In this document: positions 1-7,075 of the stretch, piece by piece
How the letters are laid out: the number at the start of each line of letters is the position of its first letter
How positions within the stretch are numbered: position 1 is the stretch's first letter
NCBI GenBank assembly: GCA_963709185.1
Contig: CAVPVQ010000008.1
Location: 124,001 to 188,000 of the forward strand
Direction: 5' to 3'
DNA from: Roseiarcus sp963709185
Lineage (GTDB): Bacteria > Pseudomonadota > Alphaproteobacteria > Rhizobiales > Beijerinckiaceae
Length of the DNA: 64,000 nt
Made by a program: the position numbers and the translations under genes
The notes under the pieces: model-generated
What the model was told of the DNA's origin: nothing
The model's input: only the letters and a program-made list of their open reading frames with translations
Databases searched by the model: none

Positions 1-92
1 TCCGACTGTCGGCGCATACGCCCTCGACCACGCGCGCTGCCAGCGCGCCTGTCTGGCCGGGCAAGATCGATGAGGTCGCGAAGCTCGGTCAC
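1..92 (-). CDS. murE: UDP-N-acetylmuramoyl-tripeptide synthetase (MurE), N-terminus only, frameshifted
   Basis: MurE adds meso-diaminopimelate (or lysine) to UDP-MurNAc-dipeptide in the cytoplasm. Only about 30 codons are in the window. The GTG start overlaps the ftsI stop by four bases (GTGA), the usual dcw order. The first codons read VTELRDLIDLA. After one surplus base in the G run near 59-61 the reading continues GQTGALAARVVEGVCADSR, ending in the ADSR motif typical of MurE N-termini. The identification rests on this motif and on position after ftsI. The extra base is probably a sequencing error. Confidence 0.7.
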   Translation of the reverse strand, partial: MTELRDLIDLARPDRRAGSARGRGRMRRQS

Positions 93-1882
93 TCCTTGCG
101 CACCACGTCTGCGTCCAATCCATATCCCAGCTTGGCGATCAGCGGGAATGGCTGCGTCGGAAGCTCCTGCGCCGGCGGAACGCCGAGCAGCGGCTCGACC
201 CGCTCGATCACCTTGCCGGCGACCCGGCCCGCGTTGTGGGCGGCGGTATGGAAGCCGCCATCTTCCGGCAACGCCTGCGGCTCATCGTAAAGAACCATGT
301 AGACATATTTCGGTTTGTCCGCCGGCACGGCGGCCATGAAGGTTGTGAAGACTTTGTCCTTCGAATAATGGCCGTGGAATATCTTGTCAGCGGTGCCGGT
401 TTTGCCGCCGACGTAGTAACCGGGAATGTTGGCGAAACTCGCCGAGCCGTGGGTGGCGTTGGCGCGCATGAGATAGCGCATCGATTCGGAGGTCTGCGCG
501 CTGACCACCCGGTGGCTCGCCGCCAGCGCCTGCGCCTCGCTGCGCTTGAGGAATGTCGGGGTCATCAGATTGCCGCCGTTGACCAGCGCGGCCACCGCCA
601 TCAGCGCCTGAATCGGCGCGACATTGAGCCCCTGGCCGAACGCGATGGTCATGGTGTTCAGCTCACCCCAATGCTTGGGGATCAGCGGCTCGGCGCTTTC
701 CGGCAATTCGGTGCGCAGCCGATCGAGCTGGCCCATTTTCCTCAGGAACGCCTGGTGTCCCGCGACGCCAACCATCAGCGCCATCCGCGCGGCGCCGATG
801 TTCGAGGAATGCGTGAACACCTCGGGCACCGACAGGACGCGATGCGTCGCGTCGAAATCGTGAATGGTGAAGCGGCCGTAGCGCAGGCTTTCGCGCGCGT
901 CGACATGCGAGCCCAGGGTGACCTTGCCCGCTTCAAGCGCCATCGCAATGGACAGCGCCTTGAAGGTCGAACCCATTTCGTAGACGCCGACGTTGATGCG
1001 ATTGATGCGCGTCGGGTCCTTGGTCATGTCCGGAGGATCGTTGGGATCGAAGTCCGGCAGCAACTCCAGCGCAATGATCTCACCGGTGTTGACGTCGATG
1101 ATCGCGCCCGCCCCGGCCTTGGCGCGAAACCGCGCGAGGCCCTCGACGAGTTCGTCGCGCAGCGCGTGGGTCGCCCGCAGATCGAGCGACAGCCGCACCG
1201 GTTTGAGGCTGTCGGGATCGACGCTGAAACCCGCGACGTGAGGATCGGTGAGACTCTGGTTGTCGAGGTATTTCTCCATGCCGGCGATGCCGATATTGTC
1301 CTTGTCGACGAAGCCGATCACATGCGCGCCGAGCGGGCCGTTGGGATAGACGCGCTTGTTCTCGGGAAAGAAGCCGACGCCGGGCAGGCCAAGGTGAAAA
1401 ATCTCCTGCTGCTCCTTGGCGGTGACCTGACGCTTGACCCACACGAAGCCCTTCTTGGAGCCCAGCCTTTCGCGAAGCTCCTTGGCGTCGATATCGGGCA
1501 GGACGGCGGTGATCAGTTCGACCGCCTCGTCCTTGTCGATGATGCGGCGCGGCTCGGCGAACACCGACATGGTCTTGACGTCGGTCGCCAGGATCTCGCC
1601 GTTGCGGTCGAGCAGGTCGGGACGCGCCCCCGACGCCGCCTGGTCGGCGGCGACCTTGAGGGTCAGCGGCGGATCGTGCGACAGACCGAGCAGCACCAGC
1701 CGGCCGGCGACGCCGGCATAGGCGACGAACAGACCAAGCATCAGAAGCCGAATGCGGCCGCCACTCTTGTCGAGCCGGGCGCGCACCAGATCCTGCGCAA
1801 GGGTTCGCACGGTCTTCCACGACAGTCTGATGGTCTTTGCGACCGCCTCGGTCCGCGAGGAAGCGGTTGATTCTTCCGTCAT
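89..1882 (-). CDS. ftsI: Peptidoglycan transpeptidase FtsI (PBP3), septal class B penicillin-binding protein
   Basis: FtsI cross-links septal peptidoglycan together with FtsW. The 597-residue protein has one membrane anchor at about residues 45-66, then a PBP dimerisation region, then the transpeptidase domain. Catalytic motifs are visible: STFK with the nucleophile Ser305, the SSN triad at 359-361, and GGKTGT near residue 490. The length is normal for alphaproteobacterial FtsI. It lies 3 bases after ftsL and overlaps murE by 4 bases, so it is in the dcw operon. The ATG start at 1882 is favoured because it fits the ftsL junction. Confidence 0.96.
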   Translation of the reverse strand: MTEESTASSRTEAVAKTIRLSWKTVRTLAQDLVRARLDKSGGRIRLLMLGLFVAYAGVAGRLVLLGLSHDPPLTLKVAADQAASGARPDLLDRNGEILATDVKTMSVFAEPRRIIDKDEAVELITAVLPDIDAKELRERLGSKKGFVWVKRQVTAKEQQEIFHLGLPGVGFFPENKRVYPNGPLGAHVIGFVDKDNIGIAGMEKYLDNQSLTDPHVAGFSVDPDSLKPVRLSLDLRATHALRDELVEGLARFRAKAGAGAIIDVNTGEIIALELLPDFDPNDPPDMTKDPTRINRINVGVYEMGSTFKALSIAMALEAGKVTLGSHVDARESLRYGRFTIHDFDATHRVLSVPEVFTHSSNIGAARMALMVGVAGHQAFLRKMGQLDRLRTELPESAEPLIPKHWGELNTMTIAFGQGLNVAPIQALMAVAALVNGGNLMTPTFLKRSEAQALAASHRVVSAQTSESMRYLMRANATHGSASFANIPGYYVGGKTGTADKIFHGHYSKDKVFTTFMAAVPADKPKYVYMVLYDEPQALPEDGGFHTAAHNAGRVAGKVIERVEPLLGVPPAQELPTQPFPLIAKLGYGLDADVVRKE

Positions 1883-1885
1883 GAC

Positions 1886-2266
1886 CTACCTCGTGGACGG
1901 GGTGGCGCCGGTCACCCCCGCGCTTGGCGTCGCCGTCGGGCCGGGGAACCCGAGCGCCTCGATCTTGCGGGCGATCGAATCGATCCTCGGGAGTGGCGTG
2001 GGCAGATCCGCGGCCTTGACGATCTGATGCAGCGACAGCGGCTGCATATCAAGCTGTTTGTCGGCAAGCGCCTGCAGCCGGTCGGGGCGCGTCAGGAAGG
2101 CGTATTCGGCGCGCAGGATATTGATCGCGTCGCGCTCCTTGGCGATCAGGTGGCGCGTCTTGACGATCTGTTCCGAGGCATAGATCGTCTGGTATTTCAC
2201 GGAATAGACATAGACCGCCGAGGCGACCAGCGCGCCGATGGCGATCACATGCAGAAGCCGCCACAT
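1886..2266 (-). CDS. ftsL: Cell division protein FtsL
   Basis: A bitopic divisome protein that works with FtsB and FtsQ. The 126-residue product begins MWRLLHVIAIGALVASAVYV, a single membrane segment at the N-terminus. A charged, coiled-coil-like stretch with ERDAINILRAEYAFLTRPDR follows; the motif around LRAEWAYL/LRAEYAFLTRPDRL is characteristic of alphaproteobacterial FtsL. Its ATG overlaps the restored rsmH stop (TGATG), and ftsI starts 3 bases after its stop. Because rsmH is frameshifted, this gene reads in frame with the upstream gene; the ATG at 2266 is the correct start. Confidence 0.9.
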   Translation of the reverse strand: MWRLLHVIAIGALVASAVYVYSVKYQTIYASEQIVKTRHLIAKERDAINILRAEYAFLTRPDRLQALADKQLDMQPLSLHQIVKAADLPTPLPRIDSIARKIEALGFPGPTATPSAGVTGATPSTR

Positions 2267-3289
2267 CAGCCTCTCCCCTGGCGCGAACGCGGCAGCCGGG
2301 TCAGCGCGACGAGATCGGCGTCGGGACCAAGCGCCGGCGCGCCGGTGCGCTCGCCAAAGCGTAGCTTCGCCGAACGCGAGCGCGGATTTTCCGATGCGCT
2401 CGCGCTCCCCCGGCCCGATCGCCCGGCCGGCGCCGGCCAGGAAGGTCGGCGCGGCGGGCGCCGGCTCGCCGGGCAGCAGGCGCGAGGCGGCCCGGCCGCG
2501 CCCCGAGCGGCGCGCGAAGAACTGCTTGACGATGCGATCCTCCAGCGAGTGAAACGTCACCACGGCGAGGCGGCCGGCCGGGGCCAGCGCGGTTTCGGCG
2601 GCGAACAAGCCGCGGGCGAGCTCGCCCAATTCGTCATTGACGGCGATGCGCAGGGCCTGGAAGCTGCGGGTCGCCGGATGGGTCAGTTCGCCGGGCCGCG
2701 CCGGCGCGACGCGTTCGATCATCCGCGCGAGCTGAAGGGTCGATACGTAAGGCGCGGCGACGCGATCGGCGACGACGGCGCGCGCGATGCGCCGCGCCGC
2801 CCGTTCTTCGCCATAGTAAAAGAGAATGTTGGCGATTGTCTCTTCGTCGTCCTGCGCGAGAATATCGGCGGCGGTGCGGCCCACGTTCTCCATCCGCATG
2901 TCGAGCGGCGCGTCGAGGCGCAGCGAAAAACCCCGCGACGCGTCGTCGATCTGCATGGATGAAACGCCGATATCGAGAACGACGCCGTCGAGCCGGCGCG
3001 CCGCCGCGTCGAGTTCGCCAAAGCGTCCCTGCAGAAGACGCAGCCGCCCGCCCGACGCCTGCGCGAGGCCTTCGCCGCCGGCGACGGCCTGCGGATCGCG
3101 GTCGAGCGCGATCACCTGCGCCCCCCGCGCGAGCAGAGCGCGCGCATAGCCGCCGGCCCCGAACGTGCCGTCGAGATAGACTCCGCCCTCCTTTACGCAG
3201 AGGGCGGAGACGACTTCCTCAAGAAGGACGGGAATGTGGTGGACCGGTCCGCCAGCGGCGGGTTGCCCCTCGCCGCGGCCCACCCTCAT
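2266..3289 (-). CDS. rsmH: 16S rRNA (cytosine1402-N4)-methyltransferase RsmH (MraW), one frameshift
   Basis: RsmH methylates C1402 of 16S rRNA using SAM. The protein starts MRVGRGEGQPAAGGPVHHIP and shows LLEEVVSAL, the SAM-binding YLDGTFGAGGYARALL, LDRDPQAV, VVLDIGVSSMQID, RGFSLRLDAPLDMRM and VTFHSLEDRIVKQFF. In a run of four T (plus strand, 2387-2390) there is one base too many. Removing it restores the typical tail NPRSRSAKLRFGERTGAP and a TGA that overlaps the ftsL ATG. The 1024-base span is one base over 341 codons, giving about 340 residues. The start overlaps the mraZ stop by 4 bases. Confidence 0.9.
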
Positions 3290-3798
3290 TCCCGTGCTCC
3301 TTGTGGCGCGGCGCGCGCCGCTCCGGCGCCGAGTTCCGCCCGCAATTGCCGCACCCGAGTCTTGGCCTCCTCGAGATGGCTGGCGAAGCGCCTCGGCTCC
3401 CAGATCTGAAACTTGTGGCCCTGTCCGACAAACACCGCCTCGCCGGTCAGGCCGATGAACGTCCGGCTCGCCTCGCTGAGCAGCACCCGCCCTTCCGAAT
3501 CGGGGCGCAGGATCTCGCTGGTGCCCAGCAGCGCCGTCGCAAAGACGTCGCGCCGCTCCGAATAGGCCGGCATGGTCTCCAACAGCGCGTCGATCTCCCG
3601 CAGCAACGCGTTGCCGCCACAATCGAGCGCCGGCGCATCGAGCGAGGGATGGACATAGAGCCCCTCGAAGCCGTCCCTCGCCAACACGCCGCGAAACGGC
3701 GCGGGAATCGAGATGCGCCCTTTGGCGTCGAACCGGTTCGTGTAATGCGAAACGAAGCGCTCCAACCGGCCCCCCGTCCCCGCCCTGGCCGATGACAA
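3286..3798 (-). CDS. mraZ: Transcriptional regulator MraZ
   Basis: First gene of the dcw operon; MraZ is a DNA-binding, SpoVT/AbrB-fold repressor of its own operon. Two AbrB-like repeats are visible: NRFDAKGRISIPAPFR near residues 21-36 and ILRPDSEGRVLLSEASR near 95-111, matching the DxxGR(I/V)xxP signature. The start is uncertain. The 170-residue form begins 16 residues before the conserved ERFVSHY; a TTG at that point, giving about 157 residues, is closer to the usual MraZ length of 140-155. The stop overlaps rsmH by 4 bases. Confidence 0.92.
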   Translation of the reverse strand: MSSARAGTGGRLERFVSHYTNRFDAKGRISIPAPFRGVLARDGFEGLYVHPSLDAPALDCGGNALLREIDALLETMPAYSERRDVFATALLGTSEILRPDSEGRVLLSEASRTFIGLTGEAVFVGQGHKFQIWEPRRFASHLEEAKTRVRQLRAELGAGAARAAPQGARE

Positions 3799-3865
3799 GC
3801 GCAGTCAACGCCGCGCTTGCGCGCCGCCTCGACCGTCCGGACGCGGAGGCCTTGAACGGGATGTC

Positions 3866-3896
3866 ATGGGATAACATGGGCGTATATGGGCGTCAA
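3866..3896 (-). promoter_or_regulatory. dcw operon promoter overlapping MraZ-type repeats
   Basis: Read on the minus strand there is TTGACG, a 17-base spacer and TATCCC, about 70-100 bases before mraZ. Three ATGGG units (plus strand 3866-3870, 3876-3880, 3886-3890) sit exactly 10 bases apart inside this promoter. MraZ in E. coli binds TGGGN repeats with 10-base periodicity, so this is a likely autoregulatory operator. Here TGGG lies on the strand opposite to mraZ. Confidence 0.6.
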
Positions 3897-4022
3897 CGAT
3901 TGGCCGGCCTCCAGGACCATTCCGGACGCCGTAGCGTCCATTAGGGCTTGTTAAGGTTAAGCGAGCGTTAGGAAGGATGCGAAAGCCGGCGACGACGCGG
4001 CTCTCGCCTTCGAAGCCGCGCG

Positions 4023-4040
4023 TGTGTTAGCTTGTACACA
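4023..4040 (+). promoter_or_regulatory. Possible operator of the toxin-antitoxin pair
   Basis: An inverted repeat TGTGT-(8)-ACACA lies about 20 bases before the antitoxin ATG and includes GTACAC. Ribbon-helix-helix antitoxins normally repress their own promoter by binding such short palindromes. The assignment is inferred from position. Confidence 0.35.
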
Positions 4041-4060
4041 GACGAGCACAAGGCTCTCCC

Positions 4061-4324
4061 ATGCCCAGCACCACCACTATGACCATTCGAATTGGAGCCG
4101 ACGTCAAGGACAAGCTCGACCGACTGGCCCGCAGCAGCCGGCGCAGCAAATCCTTTCTGGCCGCCGAGGCGGTCGCCGGCTTCGTCGAGCGCGAGCTTGA
4201 AATCATCGAAGGGCTCCAGCGGGGTCTGGCCGACGTCGAGAGGGGCCGCGTGGTTTCCCACGAGCAGGCGGTCGCCGAAATCGACGAGGTGATTAACGCC
4301 GCCGAGCGCGATCGCAGAGCGTGA
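4061..4324 (+). CDS. Ribbon-helix-helix antitoxin (ParD/CopG-like)
   Basis: An 87-residue protein with an N-terminal beta strand MTIRIGADVKDKLDRLARSS followed by helices SKSFLAAEAVAGFVERELEII, the layout of a CopG/MetJ ribbon-helix-helix domain. The acidic C-terminus would wrap the toxin. It is the first gene of a two-gene unit; its stop overlaps the toxin GTG start (GTGA), which implies translational coupling. An alternative ATG lies at 4079. Role: neutralises the downstream ParE-like toxin and probably represses the operon. Confidence 0.85.
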   Translation: MPSTTTMTIRIGADVKDKLDRLARSSRRSKSFLAAEAVAGFVERELEIIEGLQRGLADVERGRVVSHEQAVAEIDEVINAAERDRRA

Positions 4325-4629
4325 AACGCCCGGTCCAATGGTCGCGGGGCGCGCTGGACGACATCAAACGGCAAATCGACTGGATCGCCGCGGACAATCC
4401 GGCGGCGGCGCGGCGTATTGCGGACCGCATTTTTGCGACCGCGGCCGCTTTGGGGGACATGACCACCGGCCGGCCGGGCCGCGTCGCCGGCTCCTACGAA
4501 AAACGCGTCACGCGCCTGCCCTATGTCGCCGCCTATGCCGTGACCGATCGCGCGGAGCTCGAAATTGTTTCAGTCTTGCGGGTGATTCACACAGCGCGGG
4601 ACTGGCCGAACGACCGATGGCCGGAATAG
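4321..4629 (+). CDS. ParE/RelE-superfamily toxin
   Basis: A 102-residue basic protein with the ParE/RelE pattern: WSRGALDDIKRQIDWIAADNPAAARRIADRIFATAAAL, then GRPGRVAGSYEKRVTRLPYVAAYAV and a final strand ELEIVSVLRVIHTARDWP. The RVxxTREL(V/P)-like segment and the VLRVIHTARDWP tail are typical of ParE, whose relatives inhibit gyrase; RelE relatives cut ribosome-bound mRNA. The target cannot be decided from the sequence. The gene is complete, begins with GTG and overlaps the antitoxin by 4 bases. Confidence 0.87.
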   Translation: MKRPVQWSRGALDDIKRQIDWIAADNPAAARRIADRIFATAAALGDMTTGRPGRVAGSYEKRVTRLPYVAAYAVTDRAELEIVSVLRVIHTARDWPNDRWPE

Positions 4630-4705
4630 CGTGGTTTGAACAAGCCGCAACCGCGCCCATCGAGCCTTGGTGTTGTTAAGCCGACGCGGAAGCTCCGGTC
4701 ACGCG

Positions 4706-4972
4706 TCATTTGACGGCCCGCGCGGCCTCGACGCGGATAATGTCACAGCCGATATTTCGCGGGTCGCGTCGAATGGCTTCGTACGACGACGGTTCGGGGA
4801 TCGCCTGATTGGCCTGCTCCATTTCCTCGATGTAGTCGGCCAAAGTCTCGGCGGCGGCGGCGCGCGCCGCTTCATGCGAATTCGCGAATGTCACGCAGTC
4901 CGGAAGGTCGGGGAATTCCACGACGAACCCGCCGCAGGGCTTCCGGAAGGTGAGGGCGAAATACTCTCGCAT
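4706..4972 (-). CDS. hicB: HicB-family antitoxin, no HicA partner nearby
   Basis: An 88-residue HicB-like protein: MREYFALTFRKPCGGFVVEF, then PDLPDCVTFANSHEAARAAAAETLADYIEEMEQANQAIPEPSS. This is the HicB RNase-H-like fold with the FPDLPDC segment. The start at 4972 is chosen because HicB proteins begin just before the first strand; a longer reading from 5008 adds 12 unconserved residues. HicB neutralises the HicA mRNA interferase. No hicA-like ORF is visible within 300 bases on either strand, so this is an orphan or remnant antitoxin. Confidence 0.75.
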   Translation of the reverse strand: MREYFALTFRKPCGGFVVEFPDLPDCVTFANSHEAARAAAAETLADYIEEMEQANQAIPEPSSYEAIRRDPRNIGCDIIRVEAARAVK

Positions 4973-5221
4973 GGACGTCCTCGGCGAGGGGAAAGGTCGG
5001 GCCGCCAAGAGAGCTGGACAGGCAAACTCCTGGCGGCCCGCGCCAAGCCGGGACGGGTCGGCCCGCGTGGCCTCATGGTTTACGGGACGAGTCCCCGACC
5101 GGTTTCCCGCGCACGGGCGTTTTCCTGGCGCTCGCGCGCGAGGAAGACGAACGGTCGGCCAAGGCCCCGTTCAGGACCTTCAGGAAATGGTTCGGCCGAG
5201 CAAGGACGGGGATGCGCAAGT

Positions 5222-5353
5222 TCAGCGCAATCCCGTGCCGCGCAGCAAAAGACCCACCAAAATTGCCGCTAACACGGCGGCGGTCGGTCCGAGGACCAGG
5301 GTGATCAGCCACTGGAGCTTTTCGTCCGCGTCGTCGGAGTGTTGGTCTTTCAT
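5222..5353 (-). CDS. Small single-span membrane protein (43 aa)
   Basis: The ORF reads MKDQHSDDADEKLQWLITLV and continues LGPTAAVLAAILVGLLLRGTGLR. It has a charged N-terminal tail and one clear transmembrane helix at about residues 15-38. I do not recognise a family. There is no strong ribosome binding site. Support comes from the amphipathic-tail-plus-helix organisation and the absence of a competing gene on either strand. Confidence 0.5.
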   Translation of the reverse strand: MKDQHSDDADEKLQWLITLVLGPTAAVLAAILVGLLLRGTGLR

Positions 5354-5630
5354 CGCGCCGCAAGGACATTCGGAAAAATGGGGCGTCGGGCGAAGGTCTA
5401 TTCGCGGGGCGATCGCTCCGCCTCACGACTCGCTGGCGGCTAAAAGCCCACGCCTTGTGGTTGGTAGCGGTCGTTAGCGGCGTTTTTGCGACCAGCGAAT
5501 TGAGCTGCGAACGCCGTTTGCGGACCGTGCGTCGAGGATCGCCGCGAGGGGCTGGATGGCGCCGCGGCTGTCGCGCGATTGATGTTTCAAATCGGCGAGC
5601 GTTTAATTCAGACATCGTAGTGGAGCATTC

Positions 5631-5816
5631 ATGATGGTCAGCAGATTTTTGAAATGCGCCGTTTTGGCCGGTCTGTTGTCGCTGCTCGGCGGCTGCATGC
5701 AAGGGGCTCCCGATCCGGTGGGGTGGCTAAAGACTTACCCCCACATGTGCCTGCCAGGCTTCCATGCGGCGCCCTCCCCCGGCGGCGGTTATCATTGCGA
5801 TCCGAACTCCAATTGA
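5631..5816 (+). CDS. Small lipoprotein, unknown function
   Basis: A 61-residue ORF with a lipoprotein signal: MMVSRFLKCAVLAGLLSLLG followed by a GC lipobox (LLGGC, Cys22). The short mature part contains two further cysteines (HMCLPGF and YHCDPN). It is probably lipidated at Cys22 and anchored in a membrane. A GTGGAG sequence lies about 10 bases before the two adjacent ATG codons. No family is recognised. Confidence 0.65.
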   Translation: MMVSRFLKCAVLAGLLSLLGGCMQGAPDPVGWLKTYPHMCLPGFHAAPSPGGGYHCDPNSN

Positions 5817-5983
5817 TCGCGGAGCCCTCCATGCGAACCCAGGCCGCGGCGAAGGAGGTCGCGCGCTCCTCTCGCACCTGATTGAAAACACTGTGACGCG
5901 ACATTGCTCGCGGCCGTTGGTTTCAGGAGCGCGTCGTCGCTGATATGCTGGCGTGGACCAGCAAGCCCGTAGAAGGGATTCAA

Positions 5984-6256
5984 ATGCGCACCATAACCAT
6001 CCCGCTGGCCGCGATGGCTCTCGCCTCAGTCATCGGCGCGACTGCAGCGGACGCCGCAATGTCGCCAGCGCGACTGGCGGGATATTCGACGGGCGACATT
6101 CAGTTGTCGTCCGGAGGTTGCGGGGCGGGCTTCCGGCGCACACTCTTCGGACATCGCTGCGTTCCGGTAGCTGCATCCCGTCGTCGATGCCAACAGGGCA
6201 TGCATCCGATAAGCTTTCCCAACAGTCAGGGATACCGATGCGTCTTCAATCGGTAG
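5984..6256 (+). CDS. Small secreted cysteine-containing protein
   Basis: A 90-residue ORF starting MRTITIPLAAMALASVIGAT with a cleavable signal ending near ADA. The mature part has four cysteines in the pattern GGCGAGF, GHRCVPV, RRRCQQG and YRCVFN, consistent with two disulfides in the periplasm. The internal ATG at 5984 is preferred because it begins the signal peptide and follows AGAAGGG. It resembles the small Gly-Cys-Gly secreted proteins common in Rhizobiales, but the function is unknown. Confidence 0.65.
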   Translation: MRTITIPLAAMALASVIGATAADAAMSPARLAGYSTGDIQLSSGGCGAGFRRTLFGHRCVPVAASRRRCQQGMHPISFPNSQGYRCVFNR

Positions 6257-6325
6257 CTGCGGGTCGACAAAAATGCGGTCGCCGCCGCGTCCCGCGACCT
6301 CTTTCGGACTGACAGGGCCTGGTCA

Positions 6326-6619
6326 ATGAACCTCGCCGCCTTCCGCCAATCGCTCGCCGATCCCGCCCCGCCCACTGGCCTTGGCCCCGCGCTGGAGGCC
6401 CTGTGGCATGACGCGCGCGGCGATTTCGACCGCGCCCACCAACTCACCCAGAGCGACGAGGGGGGCCCCGGCGACTGGGTTCACGCCTATCTCCATCGGA
6501 AGGAAGGCGACGCGGGCAATGCGGCCTATTGGTATCGCCGCGCCGGGCGCCCGTTCTGCCGCGAGTCGCTCGATGCAGAATGGGAGGCGATCGCCCAGGC
6601 GTTGCTCGCAGAAAATTGA
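6326..6619 (+). CDS. Conserved hypothetical protein (97 aa)
   Basis: A soluble 97-residue protein without signal or membrane segment. Its core WVHAYLHRKEGDAGNAAYWY followed by RRAGRPFC is a pattern I associate with an uncharacterised family widespread in alphaproteobacteria. The helical content and spacing of aromatic residues resemble a single TPR-like helical hairpin, though this is a guess. It stands alone between small secreted genes. Confidence 0.65.
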   Translation: MNLAAFRQSLADPAPPTGLGPALEALWHDARGDFDRAHQLTQSDEGGPGDWVHAYLHRKEGDAGNAAYWYRRAGRPFCRESLDAEWEAIAQALLAEN

Positions 6620-6701
6620 GCAAGCGGCCCGCGCGAAATGCCGCATTAACCTATCCGCGCGACATTGCGGTCGGCGCGTCGGTTTCCCTTGAGATGGTTT
6701 G

Positions 6702-7040
6702 ATGCTTCACACAGTGCGGGTTGGTCTGTTGGCGTTGTCGGTCGCCGCTTCGGCGAGCGCTTTCGCTGCCGATCTCTCCTCGCGCTCCGCGCCTGCCGGC
6801 GGCCCGCTTTCGCGCGACGGCGGCCCCGGCGCGCATTCCGGGCGCGATTGGCGCGGCCCGCGCCTCGGAGGCGGTGGCGTCGCCTGGGGCCTCGCGCCAG
6901 GCATCGGCCAACTCGGCGCGGCGGGATTTGGCTACTACGCCGTCGCCAATTGCTGGCGCGACGAGCCGGTGTTCGACCGGTTCGGCGCCTATCTGCACAA
7001 CGAGCCGATCTATATCTGCGTGCCGCCGCCGGTCGACTGA
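6702..7040 (+). CDS. Small secreted protein, unknown function
   Basis: A 112-residue ORF beginning MLHTVRVGLLALSVAASASA with a signal peptide ending at AFA. The mature part is rich in Gly and Arg, followed by a more conserved tail GFGYYAVANCWRDEPVFDRF and the ending IYICVPPPVD; the two cysteines may form a disulfide. A TTG codon lies just before the ATG and is not needed. The gene is convergent with pgk and ends about 35 bases from it. Confidence 0.55.
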   Translation: MLHTVRVGLLALSVAASASAFAADLSSRSAPAGGPLSRDGGPGAHSGRDWRGPRLGGGGVAWGLAPGIGQLGAAGFGYYAVANCWRDEPVFDRFGAYLHNEPIYICVPPPVD

Positions 7041-7075
7041 CGCGCCACGCGCCCGAATCGCCTCTTGGAGTCCGG

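Noticed and set aside
236..1870. A 544-codon plus-strand ORF opposite ftsI, and similar long antisense ORFs opposite pgk, gap, tkt, leuA, zwf, livH and others
   Set aside because: In this very GC-rich DNA stop codons are rare, so long shadow frames are expected. Their products lack motifs and are Arg/Gly/Ala-rich, while the opposite strand holds clear enzymes.
4973..5300. hicA partner gene upstream of hicB
   Set aside because: No minus-strand or plus-strand frame shows the short HicA dsRBD-like pattern with its G-S-H-H motif.
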